From Elusimicrobiota bacterium (lineage in GTDB: Bacteria > Elusimicrobiota > UBA5214 > JBBAAG01), in the NCBI GenBank assembly GCA_041658405.1, contig JBBAAG010000057.1:1-20723 (forward strand): a stretch of 20,723 nucleotides of DNA. The letters are read 5' to 3'. Made by a program: the position numbers and the translations under genes. The notes beneath the pieces are model-generated. The model was not told the origin of the DNA. It searched no databases and saw nothing but the letters and a program-made list of their open reading frames with translations. Shown here piece by piece: positions 7,202 through 14,773 of the stretch (position 1 is its first letter; every line of letters begins with the position of its first letter).

Positions 7202-8608
7202 ATGTTGTACCGCAATTGTATGCCAGTTGTTCTCACAGTATCATTTATGTTAATCCTAACCTATGCTAATGTTCAAGCAGGACAGAATTTTAACGAATTA
7301 TCCCGCCTCGCTGATAAGTATGGGACGGATAAAGGAAAGTTGAGGACGGAATTATACGATCTTATATTGTACCCCTTAAAAAATGATGCAGAAAAAGTGT
7401 TTGAGATAGGGATACTTGATGGTGCGTCACTAAAAATGTTTCAGGACTACTTTACCTCTGCTACTATCTACGGGATAGACATCGATGATAAAAATGACCT
7501 GGAGACCGAACGCATAAAAACGTTTATCGCTGACCAGGCTGAACGTGTACAGCTGAAGAAGTTTATTGATAAATTTGGTGGGGATTATGATCTTATTCTT
7601 GATGACGGCGGGCATTCAATGCGTCAACAGCAGGTAAGTGCTGGTTTTTTATTTCCTTATGTTATACCCGGAGGATATTATGTTATTGAAGACCTCCACA
7701 CTTCATTTTTAACTGATGAAGAGTACGGGGTTAATACTGCGAAAACAAATACTACACTCCAGATGGTATATAACTATATTGAAACAGGCGAGATCAAAAG
7801 TGAGTACCTCACAAAAAATGAAATTAAGTACTTAATGCAAAATATTAGTTATAGCGTGATTTACAGCCGGAACAACGGAAAATCTATACTTTGTGTATTT
7901 AAAAAAGATAACGAAAATGACCTTACTGAACTTGCGAATGAATATGGTACGGATAAAGGCGCAGCGAAGTTTGGGCCAAAAATTCAGAGATCAGATAATG
8001 AGGATGGCGATGAGTATGAAAATATTAAGTACCATAATTACACAGAATTTTATTATGATATTTTTTTGCCTATAAAAACATCTGCGCAAAAAATCTGTGA
8101 GATCGGTATCGCCGCAGGTGCATCGTTAAAAATGTTTCGTGATTACTTTAGTTCCGCCACAATATATGGAATTGATATAGAAGATTGTTCATTTATGGAT
8201 TCTGACAGAATAAAAACGTTTGTAGCGGACCAGGAAGACCGTGAACAACTTAAAGGGTTTGTTAATAAGTACGGCAGCGGGTATGACCTTATTCTGGACG
8301 ATGGCGGGCATACTATGGGGCAACAGCAGGTAAGTTTCGGGTACTTGTTCAAACAAATTAAGTCCGGGGGGTATTATATAATTGAAGATGTTCATACATC
8401 TCTTACCGGTTCCGAGTCGGATGGCGTGGATGAAGAAAAGAAAAATACAACGTTGACTATGATAAAGAAGTATACAGAGTCAGGGATTATTGAAAGCAAG
8501 TATTTAACCCTGCAGGAGCGTAAGTACTTAACAGAAAACATTATTTCCTGTACGTTATTCAGCAGGAATAACGGTAACTCAATAACTTGTGTATTAAAAA
8601 AGAAATAA
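7202..8608 (+). CDS. Predicted exported protein with two tandem SAM-methyltransferase-like domains (MycE/TylF-like)
   Basis: 468 aa from the ATG at 7202, chosen because AAGGAG at 7189-7194 is well placed and the N-terminus is then a signal peptide (hydrophobic core about 8-21, cleavage likely after Val-Gln-Ala26). Two copies of one domain follow (about 30-235 and 239-468). Each has YGTDKG (40-45; 248-253), the SAM motif EIG-I-x-x-GASLKMF (68-80; 300-312), YGIDI (90-94; 322-326), LDDGGH (133-138; 365-370), a QQQVS segment and IEDxHTS (162-168; 394-400). These are hallmarks of macrolide/sugar O-methyltransferases such as MycE. Copy 1 lacks about 25 residues, including the HNYTEFY block present in copy 2, so it may be non-catalytic. 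A signal peptide is unexpected because S-adenosylmethionine is cytoplasmic; the segment could instead act as a membrane anchor. Substrate unknown. Confidence 0.82.
   Translation: MLYRNCMPVVLTVSFMLILTYANVQAGQNFNELSRLADKYGTDKGKLRTELYDLILYPLKNDAEKVFEIGILDGASLKMFQDYFTSATIYGIDIDDKNDLETERIKTFIADQAERVQLKKFIDKFGGDYDLILDDGGHSMRQQQVSAGFLFPYVIPGGYYVIEDLHTSFLTDEEYGVNTAKTNTTLQMVYNYIETGEIKSEYLTKNEIKYLMQNISYSVIYSRNNGKSILCVFKKDNENDLTELANEYGTDKGAAKFGPKIQRSDNEDGDEYENIKYHNYTEFYYDIFLPIKTSAQKICEIGIAAGASLKMFRDYFSSATIYGIDIEDCSFMDSDRIKTFVADQEDREQLKGFVNKYGSGYDLILDDGGHTMGQQQVSFGYLFKQIKSGGYYIIEDVHTSLTGSESDGVDEEKKNTTLTMIKKYTESGIIESKYLTLQERKYLTENIISCTLFSRNNGNSITCVLKKK
7289..7906 (+). repeat. Intragenic duplication, copy 1 (methyltransferase-like domain)
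   Basis: First copy of the domain duplicated in the exported protein (residues 30-235). It aligns end to end with copy 2 apart from a gap of about 25 residues between YGTDKG and the LYDLILYPLK segment. Similarity is still visible in the DNA, for example around the DDGGH codons at about 7585-7640 versus 8283-8338, where both copies end in a shared CAACAGCAGGTAAGT. Confidence 0.8.
7916..8605 (+). repeat. Intragenic duplication, copy 2 (methyltransferase-like domain)
   Basis: Second copy (residues 239-468). It retains the HNYTEFYYDIF block and the full set of SAM and metal motifs, so it is the better candidate for a catalytic domain. The three-residue link to copy 1 leaves little room for an independent linker, suggesting the two copies pack together as an internal pseudo-dimer. 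Confidence 0.8.
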
Positions 8609-8635
8609 CGTAATAAGAAAGGGATTACACACATT

Positions 8636-9691
8636 ATGCTACAGGCAAAGGTTGTGGAGTACAATAAAATTGTGGTGGAAGACGTTCCAGTCCCGCATGC
8701 TGGGAAAGGCGAGGTTGTCTTAAAAGTAATTATTTGCGGTATCTGCGGGTCTGACATCCATGCGTTTACCGGGAAGCATCCGTTTATCACCCCGCCGATA
8801 GTACCCGGGCATGAGATGAGCGGTGTAATACACGAACTTGGTGACGGGGTCACAGGATTGAAACCCGGTGAGCGTGTAACAATTGAACCGTCTATAGTAT
8901 GCGGTACGTGCCCGCAATGCCGGGCAGGACGGTATAATATATGTGACAACCTAAAAGTTATAGGGTGCCAGATAGACGGCGCATTCGCGGAGTATCTTAG
9001 AGTCCCTGCTGATCGTGTCGTCAAAATCCCGGACACTATGACACACGACCAGGCGGTATTCATAGAACCCGCTGCTGTGGCGGTACATACGGTTATCCGA
9101 GCAGGGATTGAAAATTTAGCAGCCCCCTCTGCGTGTGTGCTTATCACCGGTGCAGGAACTATCGGGTTGATGGTATTACAGACCGCTGTAGCGTTTGGCG
9201 CACGGGAGATTGTAATTACTGACACCATAGATTCACGTTTGGAACTAGCAAAAAAACTTGGCGCAAAATACGGGGTTAACATCAAAACTGTTACCCTTAC
9301 CAATTGGATGAAGGATAAGTACGGTATCCAAAACCCGGTAACCCTTGCGTTTGATTGTGTGGGTAACGAATTTTCGTTTGACAGTTGTATCCTCACCGCG
9401 AGGAAAGGCGCAAGGATTGTTGTTGTCGGTGTGTATCCCGGTAAAGTACCGGTTAATATGTCATGGGTACAGGACCGCGAGTTTGAAATTGTGGGGACGT
9501 TGATGTATACCAGGAAAGATTATGTTAAAGCTATCGAACTTATTGATACCGGGAAAATACATAATACTGAGTTAATATCTAAACGTGTACCGTTGAAAGA
9601 TGTAGCGTCATTATACGCATCGATTGGTAAGCCATCACCTAACCCCGGGATAAAAATGTTGGTGGATATCAGCACTGACCTCGGGAAATAA
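8636..9691 (+). CDS. Zinc-dependent medium-chain alcohol/polyol dehydrogenase
   Basis: 351-residue NAD(P)-linked dehydrogenase of the sorbitol/threonine dehydrogenase-like MDR group, predicted cytoplasmic. Catalytic zinc ligands are visible: Cys37 (GICGSD), His59-Glu60 (GHE) and Glu144 (IEP). A structural zinc site is complete with Cys89, Cys92, Cys95 and Cys103. The nucleotide-binding fold has GAGTIG (172-177) and an acidic strand end near ITDTIDSR, where Asp favours NAD over NADP. The substrate is probably a polyol or sugar alcohol, but sequence alone does not settle it. AAAGGG about 13 bases before the ATG is the likely ribosome site. It lies 27 bases after the double-methyltransferase gene and closes the plus-strand run; its stop is 3 bases from the convergent SGNH hydrolase stop. 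Confidence 0.92.
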   Translation: MLQAKVVEYNKIVVEDVPVPHAGKGEVVLKVIICGICGSDIHAFTGKHPFITPPIVPGHEMSGVIHELGDGVTGLKPGERVTIEPSIVCGTCPQCRAGRYNICDNLKVIGCQIDGAFAEYLRVPADRVVKIPDTMTHDQAVFIEPAAVAVHTVIRAGIENLAAPSACVLITGAGTIGLMVLQTAVAFGAREIVITDTIDSRLELAKKLGAKYGVNIKTVTLTNWMKDKYGIQNPVTLAFDCVGNEFSFDSCILTARKGARIVVVGVYPGKVPVNMSWVQDREFEIVGTLMYTRKDYVKAIELIDTGKIHNTELISKRVPLKDVASLYASIGKPSPNPGIKMLVDISTDLGK

Positions 9692-9694
9692 GGT

Positions 9695-10927
9695 TTATTT
9701 CAAATCCAATACACGTTTGATCTCCGGGCACAAAACATCAGCTATGCGTACAGACCCGTAATCGTTGGGGTGTAACCCATCTGTTGTACAGTCAGCAGCG
9801 GAATTACCAAAATATGTCATTCCGTCGACAAACCAGATAAACTTATCACCAGCGTTCTGTAACTCTTTTATATGCGAGATACCAAACTCGCGTTTTTTTG
9901 TAGCTAACGGTGCGGCTGTACCGTTAACATAATCCTTAGGTACTTTTGGGCAGGAAGTCACAATAATGGGTATATCCTTATGTGCTGTACGGAGAATATT
10001 GATAAATTCAGGTAATGTTTTTTGGTAACTTTCCACCGTACCGACATTACGTTCATAGTCCAGTACGTACATCGCAACGGGTGAGATTTCAGCAAGCGCA
10101 TGCGCGACTTCTGGTTCGCCTTTCCCGCTGCCGCCAAAGCCAACATTAATAATTTCGTAGTTAATCCTCCGGCTGAGAATACTGGTGAATGTCATCCCGG
10201 GACGTGAAACGTTATGCCCTTGGGTAATAGATGTGCCGTAGAAAACAATTTGTTTATTACTGTCGTATGGTAAAGGCGGTTCTATCACTGCGGTAGAGTC
10301 AAGCCCAACCATAAAATCTTCTACATGCGTTGAGATTGGTAAGTACAGAGTTACATCCCGGAGTTTGGATTCTTTAAGTTCGTACATCACGCTTTCATAC
10401 CACGTGTTTTTTATGCCAAACCGCGCGGTACTGATAAACTGCATCCCTTCTTTCTCTGTAGTACCCGGTGTTCCAAAGTAGCAGTCCACGCCGTTTTGCC
10501 CGGAGTATGCCATCTGTGGATTCGTTGCGAGGCGGTTTAGCCTCACCCTGACGACAAGTTTGCGGCTATCTGTGCGGAACCGTACTTGTGTCCCCGAACC
10601 AAATGTTGCACGGTTAACCACCGCAGAGGGGAGGTTGTATTTTGGGTCTGTTGGCATACGGTGATAGGTTTTTTGTTTATCAAACCACGCGAGCCCACAG
10701 ACTTTCATTTGACAGTTATCGTCAGTTCTGGGATTAACCCAGCGTAATGCTTTATATTTACTTTTCGTAAAATCCGGGCTGGAGACTGTTACGTCAAAAT
10801 CGGAAGGTTGTTCCGCATAAATTTCGGGATCGTTGGAAACCATTGCAGCGTTGATAGCTGGAAGAGTCGTAGTGGCAAAAAATGCAAAAATCAATGTGTT
10901 AATAATAGACGGTCTAAACTTGTACAT
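9695..10927 (-). CDS. Secreted SGNH/GDSL-family hydrolase with N-terminal GxDLY-like domain
   Basis: 410 aa from the ATG at 10927, preceded by AGAGGA; the frame runs on to 11029, but that part overlaps the nitroreductase gene and precedes the signal peptide (core about 8-24, cut after Ile-Asn-Ala27). An N-terminal beta-sandwich domain (about 35-215) carries GQNGVDCYFG (143-152), matching the GxDLY pattern (here GVDCY). The C-terminal SGNH hydrolase domain has block I FYGTSITQG (229-237, nucleophile Ser233), block II NVGFGGSG (261-268) and block V DGLHPND (383-389, supplying Asp and His). Such proteins are esterases, often acting on acetylated or acylated glycans, in the periplasm or outside the cell. 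It is last in a four-gene minus-strand operon, 23 bases after the nitroreductase. Substrate specificity is not evident. Confidence 0.9.
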   Translation of the reverse strand: MYKFRPSIINTLIFAFFATTTLPAINAAMVSNDPEIYAEQPSDFDVTVSSPDFTKSKYKALRWVNPRTDDNCQMKVCGLAWFDKQKTYHRMPTDPKYNLPSAVVNRATFGSGTQVRFRTDSRKLVVRVRLNRLATNPQMAYSGQNGVDCYFGTPGTTEKEGMQFISTARFGIKNTWYESVMYELKESKLRDVTLYLPISTHVEDFMVGLDSTAVIEPPLPYDSNKQIVFYGTSITQGHNVSRPGMTFTSILSRRINYEIINVGFGGSGKGEPEVAHALAEISPVAMYVLDYERNVGTVESYQKTLPEFINILRTAHKDIPIIVTSCPKVPKDYVNGTAAPLATKKREFGISHIKELQNAGDKFIWFVDGMTYFGNSAADCTTDGLHPNDYGSVRIADVLCPEIKRVLDLK

Positions 10928-10950
10928 AAAAAGTATATTCCTCTCAAATA

Positions 10951-11820
10951 CTATCTCTTTATCCATGATGTAATATATTCCGTATTCGGAGGTAGTGTTA
11001 GTACCGGGCAGCGTTCTAATACCTGCCATCCTCCGCTGATACTTACCGCACTACAGGTGAGCGTAAAATGTGCCATCGCAATGCCGAGATCTACTCTCTG
11101 CAAATCTACTCCCAGGACTTTCAGCATTGCCTGGTAACTAGGCAGGCGTTCAATAAAAAAGTGTACATCCTTCCCGTCTTTGACTAACCTCCACGGCTGA
11201 CGGTTGGACGCTGACGGTGCAATGCGAACCATCTCAAACGGTACAGCGTACTCCCCGGCATCAACGTCTTTTGTGAATGCTGTATTAAACGTTTTATCAT
11301 AAAACAATTCATTCCACGGTTTACGGTTACGCGAGCCGAACATTTTACGTAATGCCTTATGCCGGAGGTCGTCTACCACAACTCCAACCGGTGTAATAGC
11401 GGGGATAAGTTCGGTAGTTTGTACGTCTAACAACTTAACAAAATCATGCCGGTTAAACGACCCGCCAAGCCAGCATGTACCTAAGTTTATATCAGTAAGG
11501 TGAATTATAAGTTTTTCCATCGCGTACCCAAAATCTTCAAGCCCGCGTTGCGATTTCTTTACTTTTCCTGCAATATAAGTTTGCGCGCCGGTAATCATTC
11601 CGTATGTCCCCATTATTGAAATTTTAATATCAATTTCAGTAGAATTTATTAGTTTCAACACTATTTCATTACCAAAAGGGAGGGATGAGACACAAGCCGG
11701 AATAAGGTTTTCAATTTGTTTTTGTAAGTCGGGATTCAAAGGTTGGTTTTCATAACTACGAAACGAAATCCGTGATTTTATTACGTCAATAACACTCTTC
11801 TCAAAATCCGGTTCAGCCAC
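10951..11820 (-). CDS. Nitroreductase-family flavoprotein (TM1586-type)
   Basis: 289 aa with a GTG start at 11820 and a strong AGGGGGG ribosome site seven bases before it. The protein has the internally duplicated, monomer-like layout of TM1586-type nitroreductases (PF14512): an N-terminal half beginning VIKSRISFRSYENQPL (13-28), a central LGTCWLGGSF (113-122), and a second FMN-contact region APSASNRQPWRLV (201-213). These enzymes bind FMN and reduce nitro, quinone or other electrophilic compounds with NAD(P)H; the physiological substrate is usually unknown. No signal peptide is seen. It sits 21 bases downstream of the DUF1854 gene and 23 bases upstream of the SGNH gene in one operon, an unusual position for a generic flavin reductase and a hint of a dedicated role. 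Confidence 0.88.
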   Translation of the reverse strand: MAEPDFEKSVIDVIKSRISFRSYENQPLNPDLQKQIENLIPACVSSLPFGNEIVLKLINSTEIDIKISIMGTYGMITGAQTYIAGKVKKSQRGLEDFGYAMEKLIIHLTDINLGTCWLGGSFNRHDFVKLLDVQTTELIPAITPVGVVVDDLRHKALRKMFGSRNRKPWNELFYDKTFNTAFTKDVDAGEYAVPFEMVRIAPSASNRQPWRLVKDGKDVHFFIERLPSYQAMLKVLGVDLQRVDLGIAMAHFTLTCSAVSISGGWQVLERCPVLTLPPNTEYITSWIKR

Positions 11821-11841
11821 TGCAATCCCCCCTTATGTAAT

Positions 11842-12369
11842 TTAAATAACTTTTTCAAGTTCTAATAACGAATGTTTGGATAATTTGCGGTAGTCCGTGA
11901 TATCATACCGGCAATTTTCTACGTCGTTAATTATTATACGGAACCGCCCGATAAATGTAAGCTGCTCATTGCGTTCTTTAACGTACAAAACCTTTTTTCC
12001 GCGGTTGGTAATAATTTCCCACCGGAATGCGTTCGGCCCTTTTTCAATATCCACAATTTCTGTTACTACCGGCATTACGTATCTTAACCACAACTCGTGG
12101 CGGATAAGTTTTTGCTGGTCCGCAGATAATACGCTTAATTTTTGTAGTATACCGATTTCTTTGTTTCCTTTATCGCAGATTGAAATATACTCTTCCGGTG
12201 CGGTGATAGGGAATACGCGTACCGGGCGGATGATAGGATACACTTCTTTTATACCATCAGAACCTATGAGTTCCATTGCTAACCCGCCAGTGTCATTGGC
12301 ATTACGGTAAAACTTTACTTTTGCAGGGTCAATTATATACTGTGTATATCTGTCCATGTCTTCTGTCAT
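11842..12369 (-). CDS. DUF1854 family protein, partner of the adjacent ABC transporter
   Basis: 175 aa, predicted cytoplasmic, no transmembrane segment. The pattern RPVRVFPITAPEEYISICDKG (from 48), ADQQKLIRHELWLRYVMPVV (from 83), the RWEIITNRGKKVLYV stretch (116-130) and the closing RYDITDYRKLSKHSLLELE (from 154) match DUF1854 (PF08909) as I know it. This family is repeatedly found beside an ABC exporter like the one here, and in some proteobacteria the pair is annotated as cyanophycin-metabolism associated; no cyanophycin synthetase or cyanophycinase is in this window. The ATG lies 7 bases after the ABC stop, with AGGAGA inside the end of the ABC gene, so translation is probably coupled. Met5 (12357) is a possible alternative start. 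Molecular function is unknown; a regulatory or accessory subunit of the transporter is inferred. Confidence 0.82.
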   Translation of the reverse strand: MTEDMDRYTQYIIDPAKVKFYRNANDTGGLAMELIGSDGIKEVYPIIRPVRVFPITAPEEYISICDKGNKEIGILQKLSVLSADQQKLIRHELWLRYVMPVVTEIVDIEKGPNAFRWEIITNRGKKVLYVKERNEQLTFIGRFRIIINDVENCRYDITDYRKLSKHSLLELEKVI

Positions 12370-12376
12370 ATAAGTG

Positions 12377-14635
12377 TTATACTCTCCTAATCTGTGATAA
12401 CTGCTCCTGTAATTTTACTAGTTTATAAAACGCGCCGTTTTTTTCAATTAACTCTTGATATGTGCCAATCTCAATATTCTTGCCTTCCTCAATAACTAAC
12501 AGCCTGTGGCAGTTACGCAGGGTTGATAACCTGTGGGCTATAACTACAGTTGTCCTGCCGGTGACTAAACGTTCTAGTGCTTCCTGAATATCTCTTTCAG
12601 TTTCAAGGTCAACGGATGATGTTGCTTCATCCAGAATAAGAATCCTTGGGCTGGAGAGTACTGCTCGGGCGATTGAGATACGCTGTTTTTCGCCAACGGA
12701 TAAACGTACCCCGCGTTCACCGACGTTGGTGTCGTAACCATCCGGTTTTTTTATAATAAAATCATGAGCATTTGCGATCTTTGCCGCACGGATAATGTCG
12801 TTGCGGCTGGCGTTTGGTTTGGCATACAAAATATTTTCTGCGATTGTTCCACTGAAGAGATAGGGTTCTTGCAATACAATACCTACGTGTTTCCTGAAAT
12901 CTGCATACTTAATCTTTTTTACGTCATGGCCGTCAATAAAAATTGTTCCTGCGTCGGTATCGTACAGCCGGCAGATAAGGTTGATAATCGTACTTTTACC
13001 TGCGCCGCTATGCCCGGCTAACCCAACAATCTCATTCGGCGCGATCTTGAGTGACAGGTTGGTTATAACGGGTTTAAATTTGTTGTATCCAAATGTAACA
13101 TTCCGGAACTCAATTTCGCCTTTCAGATCATTGACTTCTACAGCATCAGGCGCGTCTTTGATCTCGGGTTCGGTTTCAATAATATCAAAAATCCGTTCTC
13201 CCGCACTGAGCGTGTTTACTACCGTATTTGCCATTCGCGTAAGAGTTTGTACAGGGCGGTAAAACATGCTTAAGTATCCGGAGTACGCAATTACATCACC
13301 CAGTGTCATTTCCTGCGCGAAAATAAACTTACCCCCGACATACCATACAATCACGCTGCCCAGCATGATTAATAAATGCGAAATTGGGTGGTAGATTGCC
13401 CATTTTTTTTCTAATAAAATACCGGCATCGCGAAAATCAATATTTTTTTCGTCAAACTTCTGGAGTTCAGCTTTCTCCTGCCCAAATGCTTTGACCACCC
13501 GTACGCCGGAGAGCGTATCGCTAACCAACGCACTTATTTTAGCGCGGGTTTCGAGGTAACGATGGAAATATACCCGTACCTTAGGCCAGATTGATTTAAA
13601 AAACCAGATGGTGATTATAATAGGAATAATTATTATGACAGTTAGTTTCCAGCTAAGTTTGCACAAAAAAAATCCGATACCGATAATTGTCAATATACTT
13701 TCTGTAGTTATTGGTAACCAGTCGACTAACAATTGCCCAACTTCGTTAGTATCCTGGTTCACCCGCGCCATTAATGAACCGGTTTGTTTCTTATCATAAA
13801 AAGATAATGATAGTTCCTGCAGCCGTGCGTAAAGCTGTGTCCGTACGTCATACACAACTTTATGCCCGAGTATTGCGACCAGCTGTCCATGTAACGCACT
13901 CAAAAAGTTTTGGCCGATATATGAAATGAGTAATGCTAACGCCAATGGAGCAAGCATCCACTCATTTTTCATGGGTTTCAATACGTCATCCACTAAAATT
14001 TTGCTAGTATACGGTGCAACTAATCCGCAGAGAGTGGAAAGTATCATTACTAACAATACAACCCATAAACTTTTGGTGTACGGCCTGGAAAACTCAAGTA
14101 ATCGTGTAAACGTACGTCCTTTTTTCGAGCATGCAGGACAGCTTTCCATTCCTTCAGGTATGGGAAATCCGCAGGTTTCACAATACTTTGTATGTTCTTC
14201 AGGAACAACATTTTGTTTACTATCTTTTTTTTGTACCTTGGACTGGATTGAGTGTGCTAACCTGGCAAACCGTCTTGCATGCGTATTCGAGTACAACGCT
14301 GCACGCAGGGTTTCACCGTCCGGAGTGATGAGTTCAAGAATCCCGCCGCCAACTGTATTCTCAGCTTTTGCATCAGCGAGTGTTGAGAGCGCATATTCTG
14401 TGCGGAGACTATAGCTTTCAAGCTCTTCATCCCCTGTCTGTGTATAAATTAAAACCCGGGTTGAGGTTAATACAACCCATTCTTTGCCGTATGTCGCGTC
14501 AAATAATAAATCGGTAAGCGCTGATATAATAATAGTTTCATTGGGAAACTGCTGTTTCACAGCTTCACTCACCATTACCGGTAAAATATTCTGTCCTTTT
14601 TTTAGTTGATTATTTTTTCTAAGTTTTTTTAGCAC
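12377..14635 (-). CDS. ABC exporter half-transporter (TMD-NBD) with PH-like and zinc-ribbon N-terminal extension
   Basis: 752 aa, GTG start at 14635 with AAAGGA eight bases upstream. Order: a soluble beta-rich, PH-like domain (about 20-130), a zinc ribbon with Cys152-Cys155 and Cys166-Cys169, a six-helix type-IV exporter membrane domain (about 185-480), then an ATPase domain with Walker A GHSGAGKST (541-549), Q-loop VLQEPYLF (587-594), signature LSVGEKQ (645-651), Walker B ILILDEATS (665-673) and switch His701. The signature deviates from LSGGQ (Val for Gly, Glu for Gln) but the rest is intact. It should homodimerise in the inner membrane and export an unknown, probably lipophilic or peptide-like substrate. 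The extension is about 180 residues longer than an MsbA-type exporter. It is first in a four-gene operon; homologues pair with DUF1854 proteins as here. Confidence 0.92.
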   Translation of the reverse strand: MLKKLRKNNQLKKGQNILPVMVSEAVKQQFPNETIIISALTDLLFDATYGKEWVVLTSTRVLIYTQTGDEELESYSLRTEYALSTLADAKAENTVGGGILELITPDGETLRAALYSNTHARRFARLAHSIQSKVQKKDSKQNVVPEEHTKYCETCGFPIPEGMESCPACSKKGRTFTRLLEFSRPYTKSLWVVLLVMILSTLCGLVAPYTSKILVDDVLKPMKNEWMLAPLALALLISYIGQNFLSALHGQLVAILGHKVVYDVRTQLYARLQELSLSFYDKKQTGSLMARVNQDTNEVGQLLVDWLPITTESILTIIGIGFFLCKLSWKLTVIIIIPIIITIWFFKSIWPKVRVYFHRYLETRAKISALVSDTLSGVRVVKAFGQEKAELQKFDEKNIDFRDAGILLEKKWAIYHPISHLLIMLGSVIVWYVGGKFIFAQEMTLGDVIAYSGYLSMFYRPVQTLTRMANTVVNTLSAGERIFDIIETEPEIKDAPDAVEVNDLKGEIEFRNVTFGYNKFKPVITNLSLKIAPNEIVGLAGHSGAGKSTIINLICRLYDTDAGTIFIDGHDVKKIKYADFRKHVGIVLQEPYLFSGTIAENILYAKPNASRNDIIRAAKIANAHDFIIKKPDGYDTNVGERGVRLSVGEKQRISIARAVLSSPRILILDEATSSVDLETERDIQEALERLVTGRTTVVIAHRLSTLRNCHRLLVIEEGKNIEIGTYQELIEKNGAFYKLVKLQEQLSQIRRV

Positions 14636-14773
14636 AACAACAGTCCTTTAATAAACAAAACCATATTTAAACGTATAACCGATGTGTTGTATTATATAAT
14701 ATTGCTGACTTCTATATTTAAGGATATTATTAACATATCATTAAGAAATAACGGGGGGGGGGAGAACCTAAAA
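14636..14773. promoter_or_regulatory. Divergent promoter region between ABC transporter and sulfatase, with palindromic -10 candidate
   Basis: This 138-base interval separates the GTG of the ABC gene from the ATG of the sulfatase gene. A perfect 10-base palindrome, ATTATATAAT at 14691-14700, contains TATAAT on both strands (plus 14695-14700, minus 14696-14691), so one element could supply the -10 box for both directions, with leaders of roughly 50 (minus) and 65-70 (plus) bases. No convincing -35 box is seen. The right end carries the ten-G tract. No longer operator or riboswitch-like structure is apparent. Confidence 0.4.
14753..14762 (+). repeat. Homopolymeric G10 tract at the sulfatase ribosome-binding site
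   Basis: Ten consecutive G residues run into GGAGA (14761-14765), the Shine-Dalgarno sequence of the sulfatase gene, 9 bases before its ATG. It is by far the longest G run in the window. A tract of this length is prone to slipped-strand mispairing, so its length may vary between cells, or between reads as a sequencing artefact. Confidence 0.85.

Noticed and set aside
8392..9396. Long open frame (334 aa) on the minus strand across the dehydrogenase gene
   Set aside because: It lies antisense to a complete zinc dehydrogenase with all motifs, has no ribosome site or recognisable motif, and its residue content is what a reverse frame of a coding region gives.
10928..11029. N-terminal extension of the SGNH hydrolase frame
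   Set aside because: It overlaps the nitroreductase coding region, and the ATG at 10927 has an AGAGGA site and a signal peptide.
13926..14414. Plus-strand 162-aa frame inside the ABC transporter gene
   Set aside because: It is antisense to the PH-like, zinc-ribbon and first membrane region of a well-supported ABC exporter, with no supporting features.
14684..14773. Upstream GTG start for the sulfatase, which would put the G10 tract inside the coding region
   Set aside because: There is no ribosome site before the GTG, the extra residues are not family-like and would precede the signal peptide. A coding-frame phase switch is therefore not supported, only a leader effect.
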